Part shown: in pieces, positions 8,643 through 18,306 of the stretch | Layout of the letters: the number at the start of each line of letters is the position of its first letter | Position numbering within the stretch: the stretch's first letter is position 1 | NCBI GenBank assembly: GCA_903957365.1 | Contig: CAJBPB010000093.1 | Location: 1 to 54,943, forward strand | DNA from: an uncultured Bacteroidota bacterium | GTDB lineage: Bacteria > Bacteroidota > Bacteroidia > Bacteroidales > F082 | Direction of reading: 5' to 3' | Length of the DNA stretch: 54,943 nt | Position numbers and translations under genes: made by a program | Notes under the pieces: model-generated | The model's database searches: none | Told to the model about the DNA's origin: nothing | Seen by the model: only the letters and a program-made list of their open reading frames with translations

Positions 8643-10826
8643 CTATTTAGAAGCTGGTATCTGGTATATCAGACTATTGTTTCGGTAACCATTCAAATCC
8701 TTATACCAATCAGGATAAATAATGCCTCCGCTGATCGCCCATTCTGCGAATTTCAAATGAACCTGTAAAATATCCTGTTTCTCAATTGGATAATCAAATG
8801 ATTCATAAATATTGATTGCCCATGGAAGATTATTAGGTGTTACATAATATCTGGCTGTGGCAGGATCACTGCTGTCTTCCCATTGACCGAAAACACTCAC
8901 ATCTGCTAAATCAGTTGGTGTGTAATAGGGAAGATGCACTTCCATTTGCCGGTTTTTATTTATTATAATGAAAGGATTAAAGTGGCTGATATCCAGATCG
9001 TTGATTTGATATGTATTTGGTTTAAAGGATAGGGTAATTGTTAATGTGACAGGATCGACAAACGGAGCATCCGTTTCGGTATTTACACCGATCCCCATTC
9101 CGGGATGAGGCATTTGAGCGAAAGCATTGTCATAGACAATAATGGTCGGCTTTGATTGTCCTGATTCGGTTCCGTTCGCTTCGAGACTAATGAAATTTTC
9201 GCTGAGAGAATATCCTGAAACGGTGACATCGGCCGGAATGATAGCGTCAGATAATTGAAAACCGAAACCATTCTCAAAGGATGCACCAAAGGCCCTGATA
9301 ATAAAAGTAGCAATTACCTGATCAACATAGTTACTTGTATTGGATAGGGTTTCGAACTGATAATCAATAACAAGGTCATTGAAATCATAATCACCCGTTC
9401 CCGGCCAAAGATCTTCAAAAGCAAGAGTACCAAATCCTGTTGCGGGATAAAGATTTGATGCACCAACAATTATATTTACGGTGATCGTAGCTATATCGCA
9501 TAAGCTGTTTTCATCACAAACCTGATAATCAATTGTTACCGTACCTGTATAACCAGTAACCGGCGTGAAAGTTACAAGACCGGTGATTGCATTTACGGTG
9601 AAGGTACCTTGTGTGGCCGGATTGGGTTCAGTTCCAGAAATAAATGTCACAGAAGCCGGATCAAGGGAGGAAGAACCTTCGGTATCATTATTCAAAATGT
9701 TGATATCCACGGCTGTATCGAGTTGGGTGGTAATAACATCGTTTACTGCGGTTGGTCCGACAGGATATGTAATTGTTACTGTAGCCAGATTGGAAGCATA
9801 ATTATTCTGATCTCTCACAAAATACTGAATTGGGGTGGGGTCTCCGGTAAAGCCTGACTCAGGGGTAAAGGTAATTGCACCATTTACTGTATTCACTGAC
9901 CAAACACCTTCTCCGCTCACAGTGAGTGAACTTCCGGCAGTCGCTGTACCATCAATCTGAACCGTTGAAGCCACGATCGGCTTTGTGCCGGCAACATCAT
10001 TATTCAAAACAGAAACTGTAACAGCCTGTCCAGGACTACCGGTTCCGGCATCGTCGCTGGCGGTTGGAGTGAAAATTGAAATCAGCTCAACCCAATCTCC
10101 CTGAAGCTGTGCTTCTCCGGTGACCAGCAAAGTATGGTTATCATTTTCGAATTCGCCACCAGCACCCATCGAAAATTCTATTTCATCAAATGCGAGTCCT
10201 GCTGATGCCGCAAAATGCAGATAGGCATAAGGTTCGCCTGAGTTCTGACCTGTGCCTGGTTTTCCGTAATAACTGCGGGTTGAATATTGCGAACCATTGA
10301 TAGAAGTGATAAAGTGATTGGCATTATTTGGTAGAAGCGCAATCACATTTGAGGTAGCGAAGGTTCCGATAACCAAACCGTTACGATATATTTTTATTGT
10401 ATTCTGGCCATCGCCTGCAGGCCATGAAATGCCAAAATACCTTTCGGGATTGGTAAAGGTTAATTTTACTTTTCCACCCACTTTGATAGCCATATATTTC
10501 CCTGTGCCACATCCATACTGATCATCCTGTTTGACATACGATTGTCCGGCTGTTTGACGGTAAGTGCCTATCGCTGAAGAATATCCGTTTGGCAATGGCG
10601 CCCAGGTTGAATTTGGGACTGTAAAGCTGCTGAAGTCTTCAGTAACCAGGGTTCCTCCGGTTACATTGGAGACCATCATGCCCGGGGCGCTGGTGTATAC
10701 CCTTAGATATTCCTGACTACGAACACTTTGTGGCAATGTAATGCCTGCAATAAAAAGCACAGACGTGAAACCAATAAGTAAAGATGTGGATGTTGTTTTG
10801 AATAGTATTTTGAATTGCTTTTTCAT
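8643..10826 (-). CDS. LruC-domain surface protein with Ig-like repeats
   Basis: A 727-residue predicted exported protein of unknown function. A long signal peptide ([10 protein letters not shown] to about residue 38, VRSQ) leads into a domain of about 210 residues with a lectin/jelly-roll look. Two bacterial Ig-like (cadherin-like) repeats follow, around [16 protein letters not shown] and [18 protein letters not shown]. The C-terminal half is a LruC/DUF4842 domain, marked by [20 protein letters not shown] and a later [17 protein letters not shown]. LruC proteins occur in Bacteroidota and Leptospira on or near the outer membrane; the role is unclear. A GTG three codons upstream is an alternative start. 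I see no sorting domain, so T9SS export is not supported. It lies 39 bp after the lipoprotein gene, probably in one transcript. Confidence 0.85.
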   Translation of the reverse strand: MKKQFKILFKTTSTSLLIGFTSVLFIAGITLPQSVRSQEYLRVYTSAPGMMVSNVTGGTLVTEDFSSFTVPNSTWAPLPNGYSSAIGTYRQTAGQSYVKQDDQYGCGTGKYMAIKVGGKVKLTFTNPERYFGISWPAGDGQNTIKIYRNGLVIGTFATSNVIALLPNNANHFITSINGSQYSTRSYYGKPGTGQNSGEPYAYLHFAASAGLAFDEIEFSMGAGGEFENDNHTLLVTGEAQLQGDWVELISIFTPTASDDAGTGSPGQAVTVSVLNNDVAGTKPIVASTVQIDGTATAGSSLTVSGEGVWSVNTVNGAITFTPESGFTGDPTPIQYFVRDQNNYASNLATVTITYPVGPTAVNDVITTQLDTAVDINILNNDTEGSSSLDPASVTFISGTEPNPATQGTFTVNAITGLVTFTPVTGYTGTVTIDYQVCDENSLCDIATITVNIIVGASNLYPATGFGTLAFEDLWPGTGDYDFNDLVIDYQFETLSNTSNYVDQVIATFIIRAFGASFENGFGFQLSDAIIPADVTVSGYSLSENFISLEANGTESGQSKPTIIVYDNAFAQMPHPGMGIGVNTETDAPFVDPVTLTITLSFKPNTYQINDLDISHFNPFIIINKNRQMEVHLPYYTPTDLADVSVFGQWEDSSDPATARYYVTPNNLPWAINIYESFDYPIEKQDILQVHLKFAEWAISGGIIYPDWYKDLNGYRNNSLIYQIPASK

Positions 10827-10865
10827 ATATATCACTGATTAGTAATTAAATAAACTGAATTGTTA

Positions 10866-11228
10866 CTAATTGAACTGATGTGTCAATTCTCCAGAATTCA
10901 ATTCAAGAACTTTTTCCTGTCCTGAGAATTTCAATTTTACCACTTTTTCATAAGCAGGAACGGTGAGCTTCATCTCATAGGTTTTGTCAGCAGTTAAGAA
11001 TACTTTCTGATACGCTTCATTATTTGATGAAAATACTTCAACCAGACCAAAAGTGTTTGCTGTAATACTAATTTTTATGTCTTTCGTTGTTTTCCAATCG
11101 AAGTTAGCAGGAACCTTCAGATCCTTCATTTCAGTTGGTGTGCCCGGGATGTTGTCATCTTGTTTGTCTTTATTGCAAGAGGAAAGGATAACGAGTGACA
11201 AGACAAATGATATAATTATTTTCTTCAT
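10866..11228 (-). CDS. Small lipoprotein associated with LruC protein
   Basis: A 120-residue lipoprotein. The signal sequence ends in the lipobox LSSC (Cys about residue 18), followed by an Asp/Lys-rich linker that may act as a surface-export signal. The mature part starts with MKDLKVPANFDWKTTKDI, a block often seen at the start of LruC-linked proteins in this phylum (recalled, not searched). It then forms one all-beta domain resembling an Ig-like or carboxypeptidase-regulatory-like sandwich. It is upstream of the LruC gene and shares its orientation and presumably its promoter. The two may form a surface pair; that is inference from context. Confidence 0.8.
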   Translation of the reverse strand: MKKIIISFVLSLVILSSCNKDKQDDNIPGTPTEMKDLKVPANFDWKTTKDIKISITANTFGLVEVFSSNNEAYQKVFLTADKTYEMKLTVPAYEKVVKLKFSGQEKVLELNSGELTHQFN

Positions 11229-11260
11229 GATTTCTAAAGTTAATAATTAGTAATATTTGA

Positions 11261-11268
11261 CAAAATTA
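11261..11268 (-). promoter_or_regulatory. Putative -7 element of the lipoprotein-LruC operon
   Basis: TAATTTTG on the minus strand fits the Bacteroidota -7 consensus TAnnTTTG, 32 bp before the lipoprotein start codon. I see no good -33 TTTG at the usual spacing. Confidence 0.45.
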
Positions 11269-11815
11269 ATACCAAAATATTTAACTGTCTTATTTTCGAT
11301 GTTTTACTCAACTTATGCTTGTTGATTTTTCCCAATAAGGGACATTATTTCTTGTTTCTTATTAAAGTCACTAACCAATGGAAGACCGAATTGCTGGTAA
11401 AATTGATTAAAAATAGTCCAATCAAATTAAATCAAAGGGCTAAACTACACCTCTTTGTAGATTCAAAACAAGCTTGTTTGACTTTCGTAATCATATAAAG
11501 ATTTTTGTCTCAAAAAAAATCACTGGGTATTATCTCTTGTATAGCACCAGAACCTTACAATTTCTCAAAATGAAAGGAATTTTTTTGGGTGATAAGTTCT
11601 GCGATGGGTGGCCTGGACAGTTTCATCTGTGGCTTCGACTGGTGGCCCCTGAGCTTGTCGAAGGGCACAAACAATGGTTGCATCGTCAGCCAACTTTTTA
11701 CCTTAGTCACTAAGTTTATGTGCAACATGAAGAAACATTAAAAGAAAACATCAATGCCCAAACACGGTTCTCATCTCAACCAATATTTGAAATTAAACAG
11801 TTCTAACATATTTTG

Positions 11816-11823
11816 TATTTTTG
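11816..11823 (+). promoter_or_regulatory. Putative -7 element of the cyclophilin gene
   Basis: TATTTTTG matches TAnnTTTG and is followed by C, 25 bp before the ATG at 11849. A TTTG at 11786-11789 is about 26 bp upstream, longer than the usual 19-21 bp spacing, so the -33 element is doubtful. Confidence 0.5.
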
Positions 11824-11848
11824 CACAAAATCCGAACATAACAAACCT

Positions 11849-12475
11849 ATGAAAAAACTGATATTCATACTCCTTCTGGCTTCAGGACTTGGTCTGATGG
11901 CCCAGAACAAGGCAGAGACACTGGTACTGATAAAAACCTCTGAAGGTGCAATCACAGTGAAACTATACAACGATACGCCTTTACACCGCGACAACTTTAT
12001 AAAACTTATCAAACAGGGTTGGTATAACGGCTCACCATTTCACCGTGTAATCAACAATTTCATGATCCAGGGTGGTGGTAACAAGGATGGAAAACAAGAT
12101 CCTGGTTATACGATTCCAGCTGAAATAAAAGCAAATCATATCCACAAAAAAGGTGCACTCGCTGCCGCACGCAAGGGCGACCAGGTGAATCCCAATAAAG
12201 AATCGTCCGGTTCCCAGTTTTATATCGTTCAGGGACAAAAATATGATGCCAACACCCTCAATATGATGTCGGCACGCAGTAAAACAGCTTACACCGAAGA
12301 ACAAAAGAAAACCTACAGTACTGTTGGTGGAACTCCCCATCTGGATAATGCTTATACTGTTTTTGGTGAAGTGATTGATGGTTTTGATGTCATTGACCGT
12401 ATTGCAACTACAAAAACCGGTGCCGGGGATGTACCTGTACAACCTATCACCATGACCATCGAGATACTGGAATAA
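11849..12475 (+). CDS. Exported cyclophilin-type peptidyl-prolyl isomerase
   Basis: Cyclophilins speed cis-trans isomerisation of prolyl bonds; this one should act in the periplasm. Residues 1-19 are a signal peptide (MKKLIFILLLASGLGLMAQ). The cyclophilin domain covers about 24-207, with the active-site block SPFHRVINNFMIQGG and the later GSQFYIVQG. An insertion of roughly 30 residues after QFYIVQG contains NMMSARSKTAYTEEQKKTYS and is common in Bacteroidota homologues. The typical W of the drug-binding site is not obvious. The open frame begins at 11813, but the signal peptide and promoter position favour 11849. It is 24 bp before pheS and may be cotranscribed with it. Confidence 0.9.
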   Translation: MKKLIFILLLASGLGLMAQNKAETLVLIKTSEGAITVKLYNDTPLHRDNFIKLIKQGWYNGSPFHRVINNFMIQGGGNKDGKQDPGYTIPAEIKANHIHKKGALAAARKGDQVNPNKESSGSQFYIVQGQKYDANTLNMMSARSKTAYTEEQKKTYSTVGGTPHLDNAYTVFGEVIDGFDVIDRIATTKTGAGDVPVQPITMTIEILE

Positions 12476-12499
12476 TCTAAGACCCATACCCTGCACCGC

Positions 12500-13516
12500 A
12501 TGAGAACTAAAATTGCTGAGCTGCTTCATGAAATTGAACAGATTGAAATAAGTACCAAAGACCAGCTTGAGTCATTCCGGTTGAAATACCTGAGTAAGAA
12601 AGGATTGATCCCTTCCTTGTTCAATGATTTCAAGGATGTGGAAGCCAGCGAACGTAAGGAAATGGGTATCCTGATGAATGACCTGAAAAATCAGGCACAG
12701 ACGATGCTTGATAAATTTCAGGATAGCTTCACGACCATATCAGACAGTGAAACAAAAATGGATACCAGTCTGCCCGCTGCTGAACTTTCGGGTGCCCGCC
12801 ATCCTATCTCAATCGTTCGCCGCGAAATAAACAGCATCTTCCAGCGCCTGGGATTTGTTATCAGCGAAGGCCCTGAGATTGAAGACGATTTCCATAATTT
12901 CACAGCACTGAATTTCCCTGAAGAACATCCGGCACGCGATATGCAGGACACATTTTTCATTTCAAAGCACCCCGATATCGCACTTCGAACACATACTTCC
13001 AGCGTTCAGGTGCGTATGATGGAACAAGGTAAACTGCCGATCCGGATCATCGCGCCGGGCAGGGTTTTTCGTAATGAGGCTATCTCGGCCCGCGCCCATT
13101 GCATCTTTCACCAGATTGAAGGTCTGTATATCGACAAGCAGGTTTCATTTGCCGATTTGAAACAAACACTCTATTATTTCGCGCAGGAATTTTTCGGACC
13201 AGAGACAAAAATACGTTTCCGACCTTCTTATTTCCCATTTACCGAAACATCTGCCGAGATGGATGTCTCGTGTAATATCTGCGGAGGCTCAGGATGTAAT
13301 ATATGCAAGCATTCCGGTTGGGTTGAGATCCTGGGCTGCGGTATGGTCGATCCCAATGTATTGGATGCATGCGGCATAGACAGTAATATTTATACCGGTT
13401 TCGCTTTCGGAATGGGCATCGAACGAATCACTATGATGAAGTTTCAGATCAATGACTTACGTCTTTTCTTCGAAAACGATCTGCGCTTCCTGAAGCAGTT
13501 TGAGTCGGCTGTTTAA
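12500..13516 (+). CDS. pheS: Phenylalanyl-tRNA synthetase alpha subunit
   Basis: PheS is the catalytic subunit of the alpha2-beta2 enzyme that charges tRNA-Phe. An N-terminal coiled coil (about residues 1-90) binds tRNA. The class II catalytic core follows, with motif 2 in APGRVFRNEAISARAH and motif 3 in GFAFGMGIERITMMKF. A cysteine cluster CNICGGSGCNICKHSG lies just before GWVEILGCGMV. It is a frequent insertion in this phylum and may bind zinc, although that is inference. At 338 residues it is of normal length. pheT is not adjacent, unlike in Escherichia coli; separate loci are usual in Bacteroidota. No T-box or leader peptide is visible upstream. Confidence 0.97.
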   Translation: MRTKIAELLHEIEQIEISTKDQLESFRLKYLSKKGLIPSLFNDFKDVEASERKEMGILMNDLKNQAQTMLDKFQDSFTTISDSETKMDTSLPAAELSGARHPISIVRREINSIFQRLGFVISEGPEIEDDFHNFTALNFPEEHPARDMQDTFFISKHPDIALRTHTSSVQVRMMEQGKLPIRIIAPGRVFRNEAISARAHCIFHQIEGLYIDKQVSFADLKQTLYYFAQEFFGPETKIRFRPSYFPFTETSAEMDVSCNICGGSGCNICKHSGWVEILGCGMVDPNVLDACGIDSNIYTGFAFGMGIERITMMKFQINDLRLFFENDLRFLKQFESAV

Positions 13517-13837
13517 GGGATTTTTTAGCAACACATCATCCCTGCAGATTATTTGTGACATATGCGCTTAAGCTGGTTTTCAGAATCATCTGTCCCGTAA
13601 GGGACGGGATATTGGTAAAAAACTTTGGCTAAGTACTATCAGGTGCAGGATAGTATCCAGGATATCTGCATTTGCCCCAACTTTCACAAACGTACATTTT
13701 CGCACACTTTCTGTTTCAAAGCGTACACTTAGTGTCATGCATCAAAATTGTATAGTACTGTTATATAGTTTTTTGCAAAGGATGGCATATATTATGCATG
13801 ATTGGATGATTATGTATTCCGGACAAAAATTGAACCG
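13517..13837. other. Intergenic region with a GTCCC hairpin
   Basis: Spacer of 321 bp between pheS and the ABC exporter operon. At 13592-13605 GTCCC-GTAA-GGGAC forms a small hairpin inside ATCTGTCCCGTAAGGGACG, a type of short dispersed element often seen in this phylum. The stretch TATAGTTTTTTGC at 13765-13777 resembles but does not match the -7 consensus. The frame can be extended back to a TTG at 13802, which I do not favour. Confidence 0.5.
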
Positions 13838-14548
13838 ATGATCCAATTGAATAATATTAACAAAAGCTATCAGATGGGCAGCAACAGTCTGCATGTACTG
13901 AAAGGCATCGATCTTACTGTTGAAAAAGGTGAAATGGTCGCGATCATGGGATCTTCCGGTTCAGGGAAATCGACCCTGCTGAATATTATCGGTCTTCTCG
14001 ACAACCATGATGCCGGTGAATACAGGCTTGATGGCAAGGTCATCCGTGAGATGAGTGAGACCAAAGCCGCCCTTCTGCGCAACAAGATGCTTGGATTCGT
14101 GTTCCAGTCGTTCAACCTGATCAGCTTTAAAAACGCTGTGGAGAACGTGGCTCTGCCATTGTATTATCAAGGGGTTGCACGGAAGAAAAGAAATATCATC
14201 GCCCTCGAATATCTGGAGCGTGTGGGACTTACCGACTGGGCCAACCATCTTCCGAACGAACTTTCGGGTGGACAGAAACAGCGGCTGGCCATCGCACGCG
14301 CGCTGATTGCAAAACCAAAAATCATACTTGCCGATGAACCTACGGGTGCGCTCGACAGTGTCACCTCATCGGAGGTGATGGACCTGTTTGGCGAAATCAA
14401 CCAGAGTGGCATCACCATTCTCATTGTGACCCACGAAAACGATATCGCGCACCGCACCCAGCGTATCATCCGTTTAAACGATGGTCTGATTCAGACCGAT
14501 CAGAAGAATGGTGTTCCGCGAAATACAAACCAGGCAATCCTGAACTAA
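13838..14548 (+). CDS. ABC exporter ATP-binding protein (MacB/LolD type)
   Basis: The ATPase of a type VII (MacB-like, mechanotransmission) ABC exporter. All motifs are intact in 236 residues: Walker A GSSGSGKST, Q-loop FVFQSFNLI, signature LSGGQKQRLAIARAL, Walker B IILADEPTGALD and H-loop IVTHE. The start at 13838 (MIQLNNINKSY) is the usual beginning of the family; a TTG 36 bp upstream is less likely. It is followed after 12 bp by the first permease gene, and the four genes to 18219 form one operon. The substrate cannot be deduced; relatives export lipoproteins, peptides or antibiotics. Confidence 0.93.
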   Translation: MIQLNNINKSYQMGSNSLHVLKGIDLTVEKGEMVAIMGSSGSGKSTLLNIIGLLDNHDAGEYRLDGKVIREMSETKAALLRNKMLGFVFQSFNLISFKNAVENVALPLYYQGVARKKRNIIALEYLERVGLTDWANHLPNELSGGQKQRLAIARALIAKPKIILADEPTGALDSVTSSEVMDLFGEINQSGITILIVTHENDIAHRTQRIIRLNDGLIQTDQKNGVPRNTNQAILN

Positions 14549-14560
14549 AAACAATCTGAT

Positions 14561-15793
14561 ATGTTTGATCTGGATAAATGGCAGGAGATTTTTGCAACCA
14601 TCGAAAAGAATAAGCTTCGTACATTTCTGACAGGCTTTTCGGTGGCATGGGGTATTTTTATGCTCATCGTGCTGCAGGGCGCGGGCGTTGGATTACAGAA
14701 AGGTGTTGAAAGTGAATTCCGGTCCTCAGCCACCAACACCATCTGGATCTGGAACGGCCAGACAAGCAAAGCCTTTGCAGGGATGAAACCCGGACGCAGA
14801 ATACAGATGACCAACGATGACCACGATTATCTGAAACAAACTGTTGGCGAGATTGACAATCTGTCGTCGAGGTTCGAGTTGTACCGCGGTAACACTGTTT
14901 CCTACAACAACGAATTCGGGTCATTCAACGTTCGTTCGGTGCATCCCGGATATGCCATCATTGAGAAACTCACCATCAACGAGGGTCGTTTTGTGAATGA
15001 CATTGATGTGAACGAATATCGTAAATCAGTGGTAATCAGTACTAAGGTGCGCGATGCCCTGTTCAAAAAGGAACCGGCGCTCGATAAGTATATCAAGATT
15101 AGCGGTGTCATGTTTAAGGTGGTAGGGATATTTACCGATGATGATGGCAGGGATGAAAATATGCAGGTTATTTATATGCCGATCAGCACGGCACAGCGTG
15201 TGTTTGGCGAGGGGCGTAACATTCAGAGTCTGGCCGTCACTGTTGGCGATGCGACAGCCGAAGAATCGAAAGTGGTTCAGGATGAACTGAAACAAAAACT
15301 TGCCTCGCGTCACCATTACGACCCGACCGATGAACGGGCGATGTTCTTCTGGAACAGTGTGGAAGAGTTTCAACGGTTCAAAAGACTTTTTGCCAGCATC
15401 AGTCTGTTTATCTGGATCGTGGGTATCGGGACCATCATCGCGGGTGTGGTTGGGGTGAGTAACATCATGATGATTGTGGTGAAAGACCGTACGAAAGAGA
15501 TCGGCATCCGGAAAGCATTGGGCGCCACACCAGCAAGTATCATCAGTCTGATATTGCAGGAAGCCATATTGATCACGGGATTTGCCGGTTATATCGGGCT
15601 GGTATTGGGCGTTGGGCTGCTCGAATTGATTTCGAAGCAGATTGACACTGCCTTTTTTAAACAACCCGAGGTGGATATCAGGATTGCTGTCGGTGCAACA
15701 CTGCTGCTGATTATTGCAGGCGCACTGGCCGGTTTTTTCCCGGCACGCCGGGCGGCAGCAATCAAACCGATTGATGCACTGAGAGATGAATAA
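14561..15793 (+). CDS. ABC exporter permease 1 (MacB-like, FtsX fold)
   Basis: A 410-residue membrane subunit. One transmembrane helix near the N-terminus (about 25-48, around GFSVAWGIFMLIVL) is followed by a periplasmic MacB-PCD domain (about 50-260). The C-terminal FtsX domain has three helices (about 275-300, 330-350 and 370-395). The coupling region around KEIGIRKALGA, which contacts the ATPase, is present. Together with the next gene it probably forms a heterodimeric permease, whereas E. coli MacB is a homodimer with a fused ATPase. The gene lies 12 bp after the ATPase gene and 30 bp before the second permease. Confidence 0.9.
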   Translation: MFDLDKWQEIFATIEKNKLRTFLTGFSVAWGIFMLIVLQGAGVGLQKGVESEFRSSATNTIWIWNGQTSKAFAGMKPGRRIQMTNDDHDYLKQTVGEIDNLSSRFELYRGNTVSYNNEFGSFNVRSVHPGYAIIEKLTINEGRFVNDIDVNEYRKSVVISTKVRDALFKKEPALDKYIKISGVMFKVVGIFTDDDGRDENMQVIYMPISTAQRVFGEGRNIQSLAVTVGDATAEESKVVQDELKQKLASRHHYDPTDERAMFFWNSVEEFQRFKRLFASISLFIWIVGIGTIIAGVVGVSNIMMIVVKDRTKEIGIRKALGATPASIISLILQEAILITGFAGYIGLVLGVGLLELISKQIDTAFFKQPEVDIRIAVGATLLLIIAGALAGFFPARRAAAIKPIDALRDE

Positions 15794-15823
15794 CCATTGA
15801 TGATGAAATTTATTTAAACGAGT

Positions 15824-17089
15824 ATGTTCGACAGGGATTATTGGCACGAAATAGGCAGCAGTCTTGCAAAAAACAAGATCCGCACTGTGTTGACAGCATT
15901 TGGTGTGTTCTGGGGCATCTTTATGCTGATGATCATGCTGGGATCGGGCAACGGACTCAAAAATGGGGTGACCAACGGCATGGGTGACTTTGCCACCAAC
16001 AGCGTTTTCATGTGGACACGCCAGACAACCATCCCGTATAAAGGATTACCGCGTAACCGGAATTTCAATTACCGCAATGATGATATAAAAGCACTGAAAG
16101 AAAATATCCCTGAACTGGATCTCCTTGCGCCACGACTGGAAGGCTATGGCGGTCAGGCGGGTAACAATGTTATCCGCAAAGAGAAAGCCGGTGCCTTTAG
16201 TATTTATGGCGATTATCCCGAATGGAATCTTATCGATCCGGCCAATATTGAACAGGGACGATTCATCAACCAGATTGATATTTTACAGAAACGAAAAGTC
16301 GCGGTGATAGGGAAGCGTGTGCTGGAGGTTCTTTTCGACAAAGACGAAAGTCCGATAGGGCAATATATACAGATCAACGGGATTTATTTTCAGGTGGTAG
16401 GTGTTTTCTCACCCAAAAACCAGAATATGAATTTCGGGGGGAACAAGGAACAGAGCATTCATCTGCCTTTCACCACGCTGCAGCAGGCATACAATTATGG
16501 CGATGTCGTTGGATGGTTTGCCATGACTTCAAAAAAAGGTATCGAGGTGACCGTGGTGGAAGACAAGGCGAAACGTCTTTTGAAAGAGCGTCACAAGGTA
16601 GCACCTGAGGATGACCGCGCCATCGGGTTTTTTAATCTTCAGAAAGAGTTTAACCAGATGACCGGTTTGTTTACGGGCATCAATATACTCATCTGGATTG
16701 TAGGAACCGGGACCCTGCTGGCTGGTGTAATCGGCATCAGTAACATCATGCTTGTGATTGTGAAGGAACGCACCCGTGAAATCGGGATTATGCGCGCGCT
16801 GGGTGCGACACCCGCCAAGATCATCGCGCAGATTATCGGGGAATCGGTTTTTCTCACCACACTGGCCGGATATATCGGACTGGTCATCGGTGTATTTATC
16901 ATCGAGCTGATCGACAGGAATCTGCCGGTAACAACCACACAGGACACCATGTTCCTGCATCCGACCATCGATTTTCATGTGGCCATTTCTGCCCTTGCCA
17001 TATTGATTGTTTCAGGGGTGTTTGCCGGACTTATCCCGGCGCGGCGTGCCATCAGTATCAAACCCATCGATGCCCTGCGCTTCGAATAA
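15824..17089 (+). CDS. ABC exporter permease 2 (MacB-like, FtsX fold)
   Basis: A 421-residue paralogue of the preceding permease with the same plan: N-terminal helix (around AFGVFWGIFMLMIML), MacB-PCD periplasmic domain, and three C-terminal helices of the FtsX domain. The coupling segment reads EIGIMRALGATPAKII. The two proteins align over their whole length (for example both begin MFD-DW/YW with KNKxRT before helix 1) but have clearly diverged, arguing for an old duplication and a heterodimer. It is followed 47 bp later by the adaptor gene. Confidence 0.9.
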   Translation: MFDRDYWHEIGSSLAKNKIRTVLTAFGVFWGIFMLMIMLGSGNGLKNGVTNGMGDFATNSVFMWTRQTTIPYKGLPRNRNFNYRNDDIKALKENIPELDLLAPRLEGYGGQAGNNVIRKEKAGAFSIYGDYPEWNLIDPANIEQGRFINQIDILQKRKVAVIGKRVLEVLFDKDESPIGQYIQINGIYFQVVGVFSPKNQNMNFGGNKEQSIHLPFTTLQQAYNYGDVVGWFAMTSKKGIEVTVVEDKAKRLLKERHKVAPEDDRAIGFFNLQKEFNQMTGLFTGINILIWIVGTGTLLAGVIGISNIMLVIVKERTREIGIMRALGATPAKIIAQIIGESVFLTTLAGYIGLVIGVFIIELIDRNLPVTTTQDTMFLHPTIDFHVAISALAILIVSGVFAGLIPARRAISIKPIDALRFE

Positions 17090-17136
17090 TATAAATACAT
17101 CATTGTAAACCATCGTATAAATCATAATCATACAAA

Positions 17137-18219
17137 ATGAAAACCGCTTTAAAAATAATCCTCGGACTTGTGCTTGTCGCTGTCTTTGTGGGCACCATTT
17201 ATTATCTGTATCAGAAATCGCAAAAGAAACCCATCGTTTACGGTACCGTCGCGCCGTTTAAAACAACCATCATCCGTAAGACCGTTGCGACAGGTTCAGT
17301 GGTTCCACGAAAGGAGATAGAGATCAAACCAAAAGTTTCGGGTATCATCGAAGAGATTTTCATTGAGCCGGGCGACATCATTAAAAAAGACCAGCTGATT
17401 GCACGGGTGAAAATCATACCAGATATGATCAACCTCAACAATGCCGAATCACGCGTGAAACGTGCAAGGATCGCACTCGAAGAATCGAAGAAGAATTATG
17501 ACCGGTACAATGATCTGTTCAGGCAACAGGTGATCCCGGAAGCGGAGTTCCTTACGTTTGATATTGCATACAAGAATGCTACGCAGGAGCTGGAGTCGGC
17601 AGAAGACAACCTGGAGCTCATCCGCGAAGGCGCTACCAAAAAAGCCGGACAGGTGACCAACACCCTCATCCGTTCGACCATCAACGGCATGGTGCTTGCA
17701 GTGCCGGTGGAAGAAGGAAAATCGGTGATCGAGAGCAATACCTTCAATGATGGTACCACTATTGCCAGTGTAGCTGATATGAACGAAATGATTTTTGAGG
17801 GCAAAGTCGATGAGTCGGAGGTAGGTAAACTGCGCGAAGGCATGGAACTGATCCTCACGATCGGGGCTATCGATACTGAGAAATTTTCAGCCCGGCTCGA
17901 ACGCATCGCGCCAAAAGGGGTTGAAGAGAACGGGGCTATTCAATTCGAGATACGTGCTTCGGTGAGTCTGCAGGAGAAGCAGTTTATACGTGCCGGTTAC
18001 AGTGCCAATGCCGATATCGTGCTTGACAGACGGGTCGATGTGCTGGCCATCAACGAAAACCTGCTGAAGTTTGAAGGCGACACTGCTTTTGTAGAGGTGG
18101 AGACAGCGCCACAGACCTACGAGAAACGTGTTGTAAAAACCGGACTTTCCGACGGACTGGTGATCGAAGTACTTGAAGGGGTGACGGAATCCGACAAGAT
18201 CAAAGGCGAAGCAAAATAG
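17137..18219 (+). CDS. Periplasmic adaptor (HlyD/MacA family)
   Basis: The membrane-fusion subunit that links the inner-membrane ABC exporter to an outer-membrane channel. The 360-residue protein has an N-terminal membrane anchor (LKIILGLVLVAVFVGTIYYLY). A barrel-sandwich half (around KPKVSGIIEEIFIEPGDIIK) leads into a coiled-coil hairpin (about 100-165), the second sandwich half, a beta-barrel domain and a membrane-proximal domain ending in EGVTESDKIKGEAK. No TolC-type gene follows, so the outer-membrane partner must be encoded elsewhere. It is the last gene of the operon. Confidence 0.9.
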   Translation: MKTALKIILGLVLVAVFVGTIYYLYQKSQKKPIVYGTVAPFKTTIIRKTVATGSVVPRKEIEIKPKVSGIIEEIFIEPGDIIKKDQLIARVKIIPDMINLNNAESRVKRARIALEESKKNYDRYNDLFRQQVIPEAEFLTFDIAYKNATQELESAEDNLELIREGATKKAGQVTNTLIRSTINGMVLAVPVEEGKSVIESNTFNDGTTIASVADMNEMIFEGKVDESEVGKLREGMELILTIGAIDTEKFSARLERIAPKGVEENGAIQFEIRASVSLQEKQFIRAGYSANADIVLDRRVDVLAINENLLKFEGDTAFVEVETAPQTYEKRVVKTGLSDGLVIEVLEGVTESDKIKGEAK

Positions 18220-18306
18220 CGGTTCTAACGGAACAATGCGTTTAAAAAAAAGAGGAAGAAGAATGTCTATTCTTTTTAAATAGTGTCTGAGTTAAAAAAA
18301 CCGCTC

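Larger units (their letters stand above)
11229..11848. other. Intergenic region with divergent promoters and a small hairpin repeat
   Basis: Divergent spacer of about 620 bp between the LruC operon and the cyclophilin gene. It holds -7-like elements for both sides (listed separately) and a short element at 11633-11663. There CTTCGAC (11633-11639) faces GTCGAAG (11657-11663) around GGTGGCCCCTGAGCTT, a version of the widespread CCTTCGACAAGCTCAGG repeat. The 79-codon frame at 11474 has no family features and I reject it. Confidence 0.6.

Noticed and set aside
11474-11713. 79-codon frame between the LruC operon and the cyclophilin gene
   Set aside because: It lacks conserved features and runs through the TTCGAC/GTCGAA hairpin repeat.
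12500-13516. T-box or attenuator before pheS
   Set aside because: The 24-bp gap after the cyclophilin gene leaves no room, and no Phe-rich leader is seen.
13592-13610. GTCCC hairpin as an operator of the exporter operon
   Set aside because: It looks like a short dispersed repeat and lies about 230 bp before the start, with no regulator gene beside it.
15026-15847. Open frame of 273 codons on the minus strand across the ABC permease genes
   Set aside because: It is antisense to two well-supported permeases, is rich in His and Gln as expected for a shadow frame, and has no family features. The same applies to the frames at 16529-16978 and 14167-14469.
18257-18278. AAGAAT/ATTCTT stem with T run as terminator of the exporter operon
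   Set aside because: Only six weak A-T rich pairs are possible; too unstable to call.
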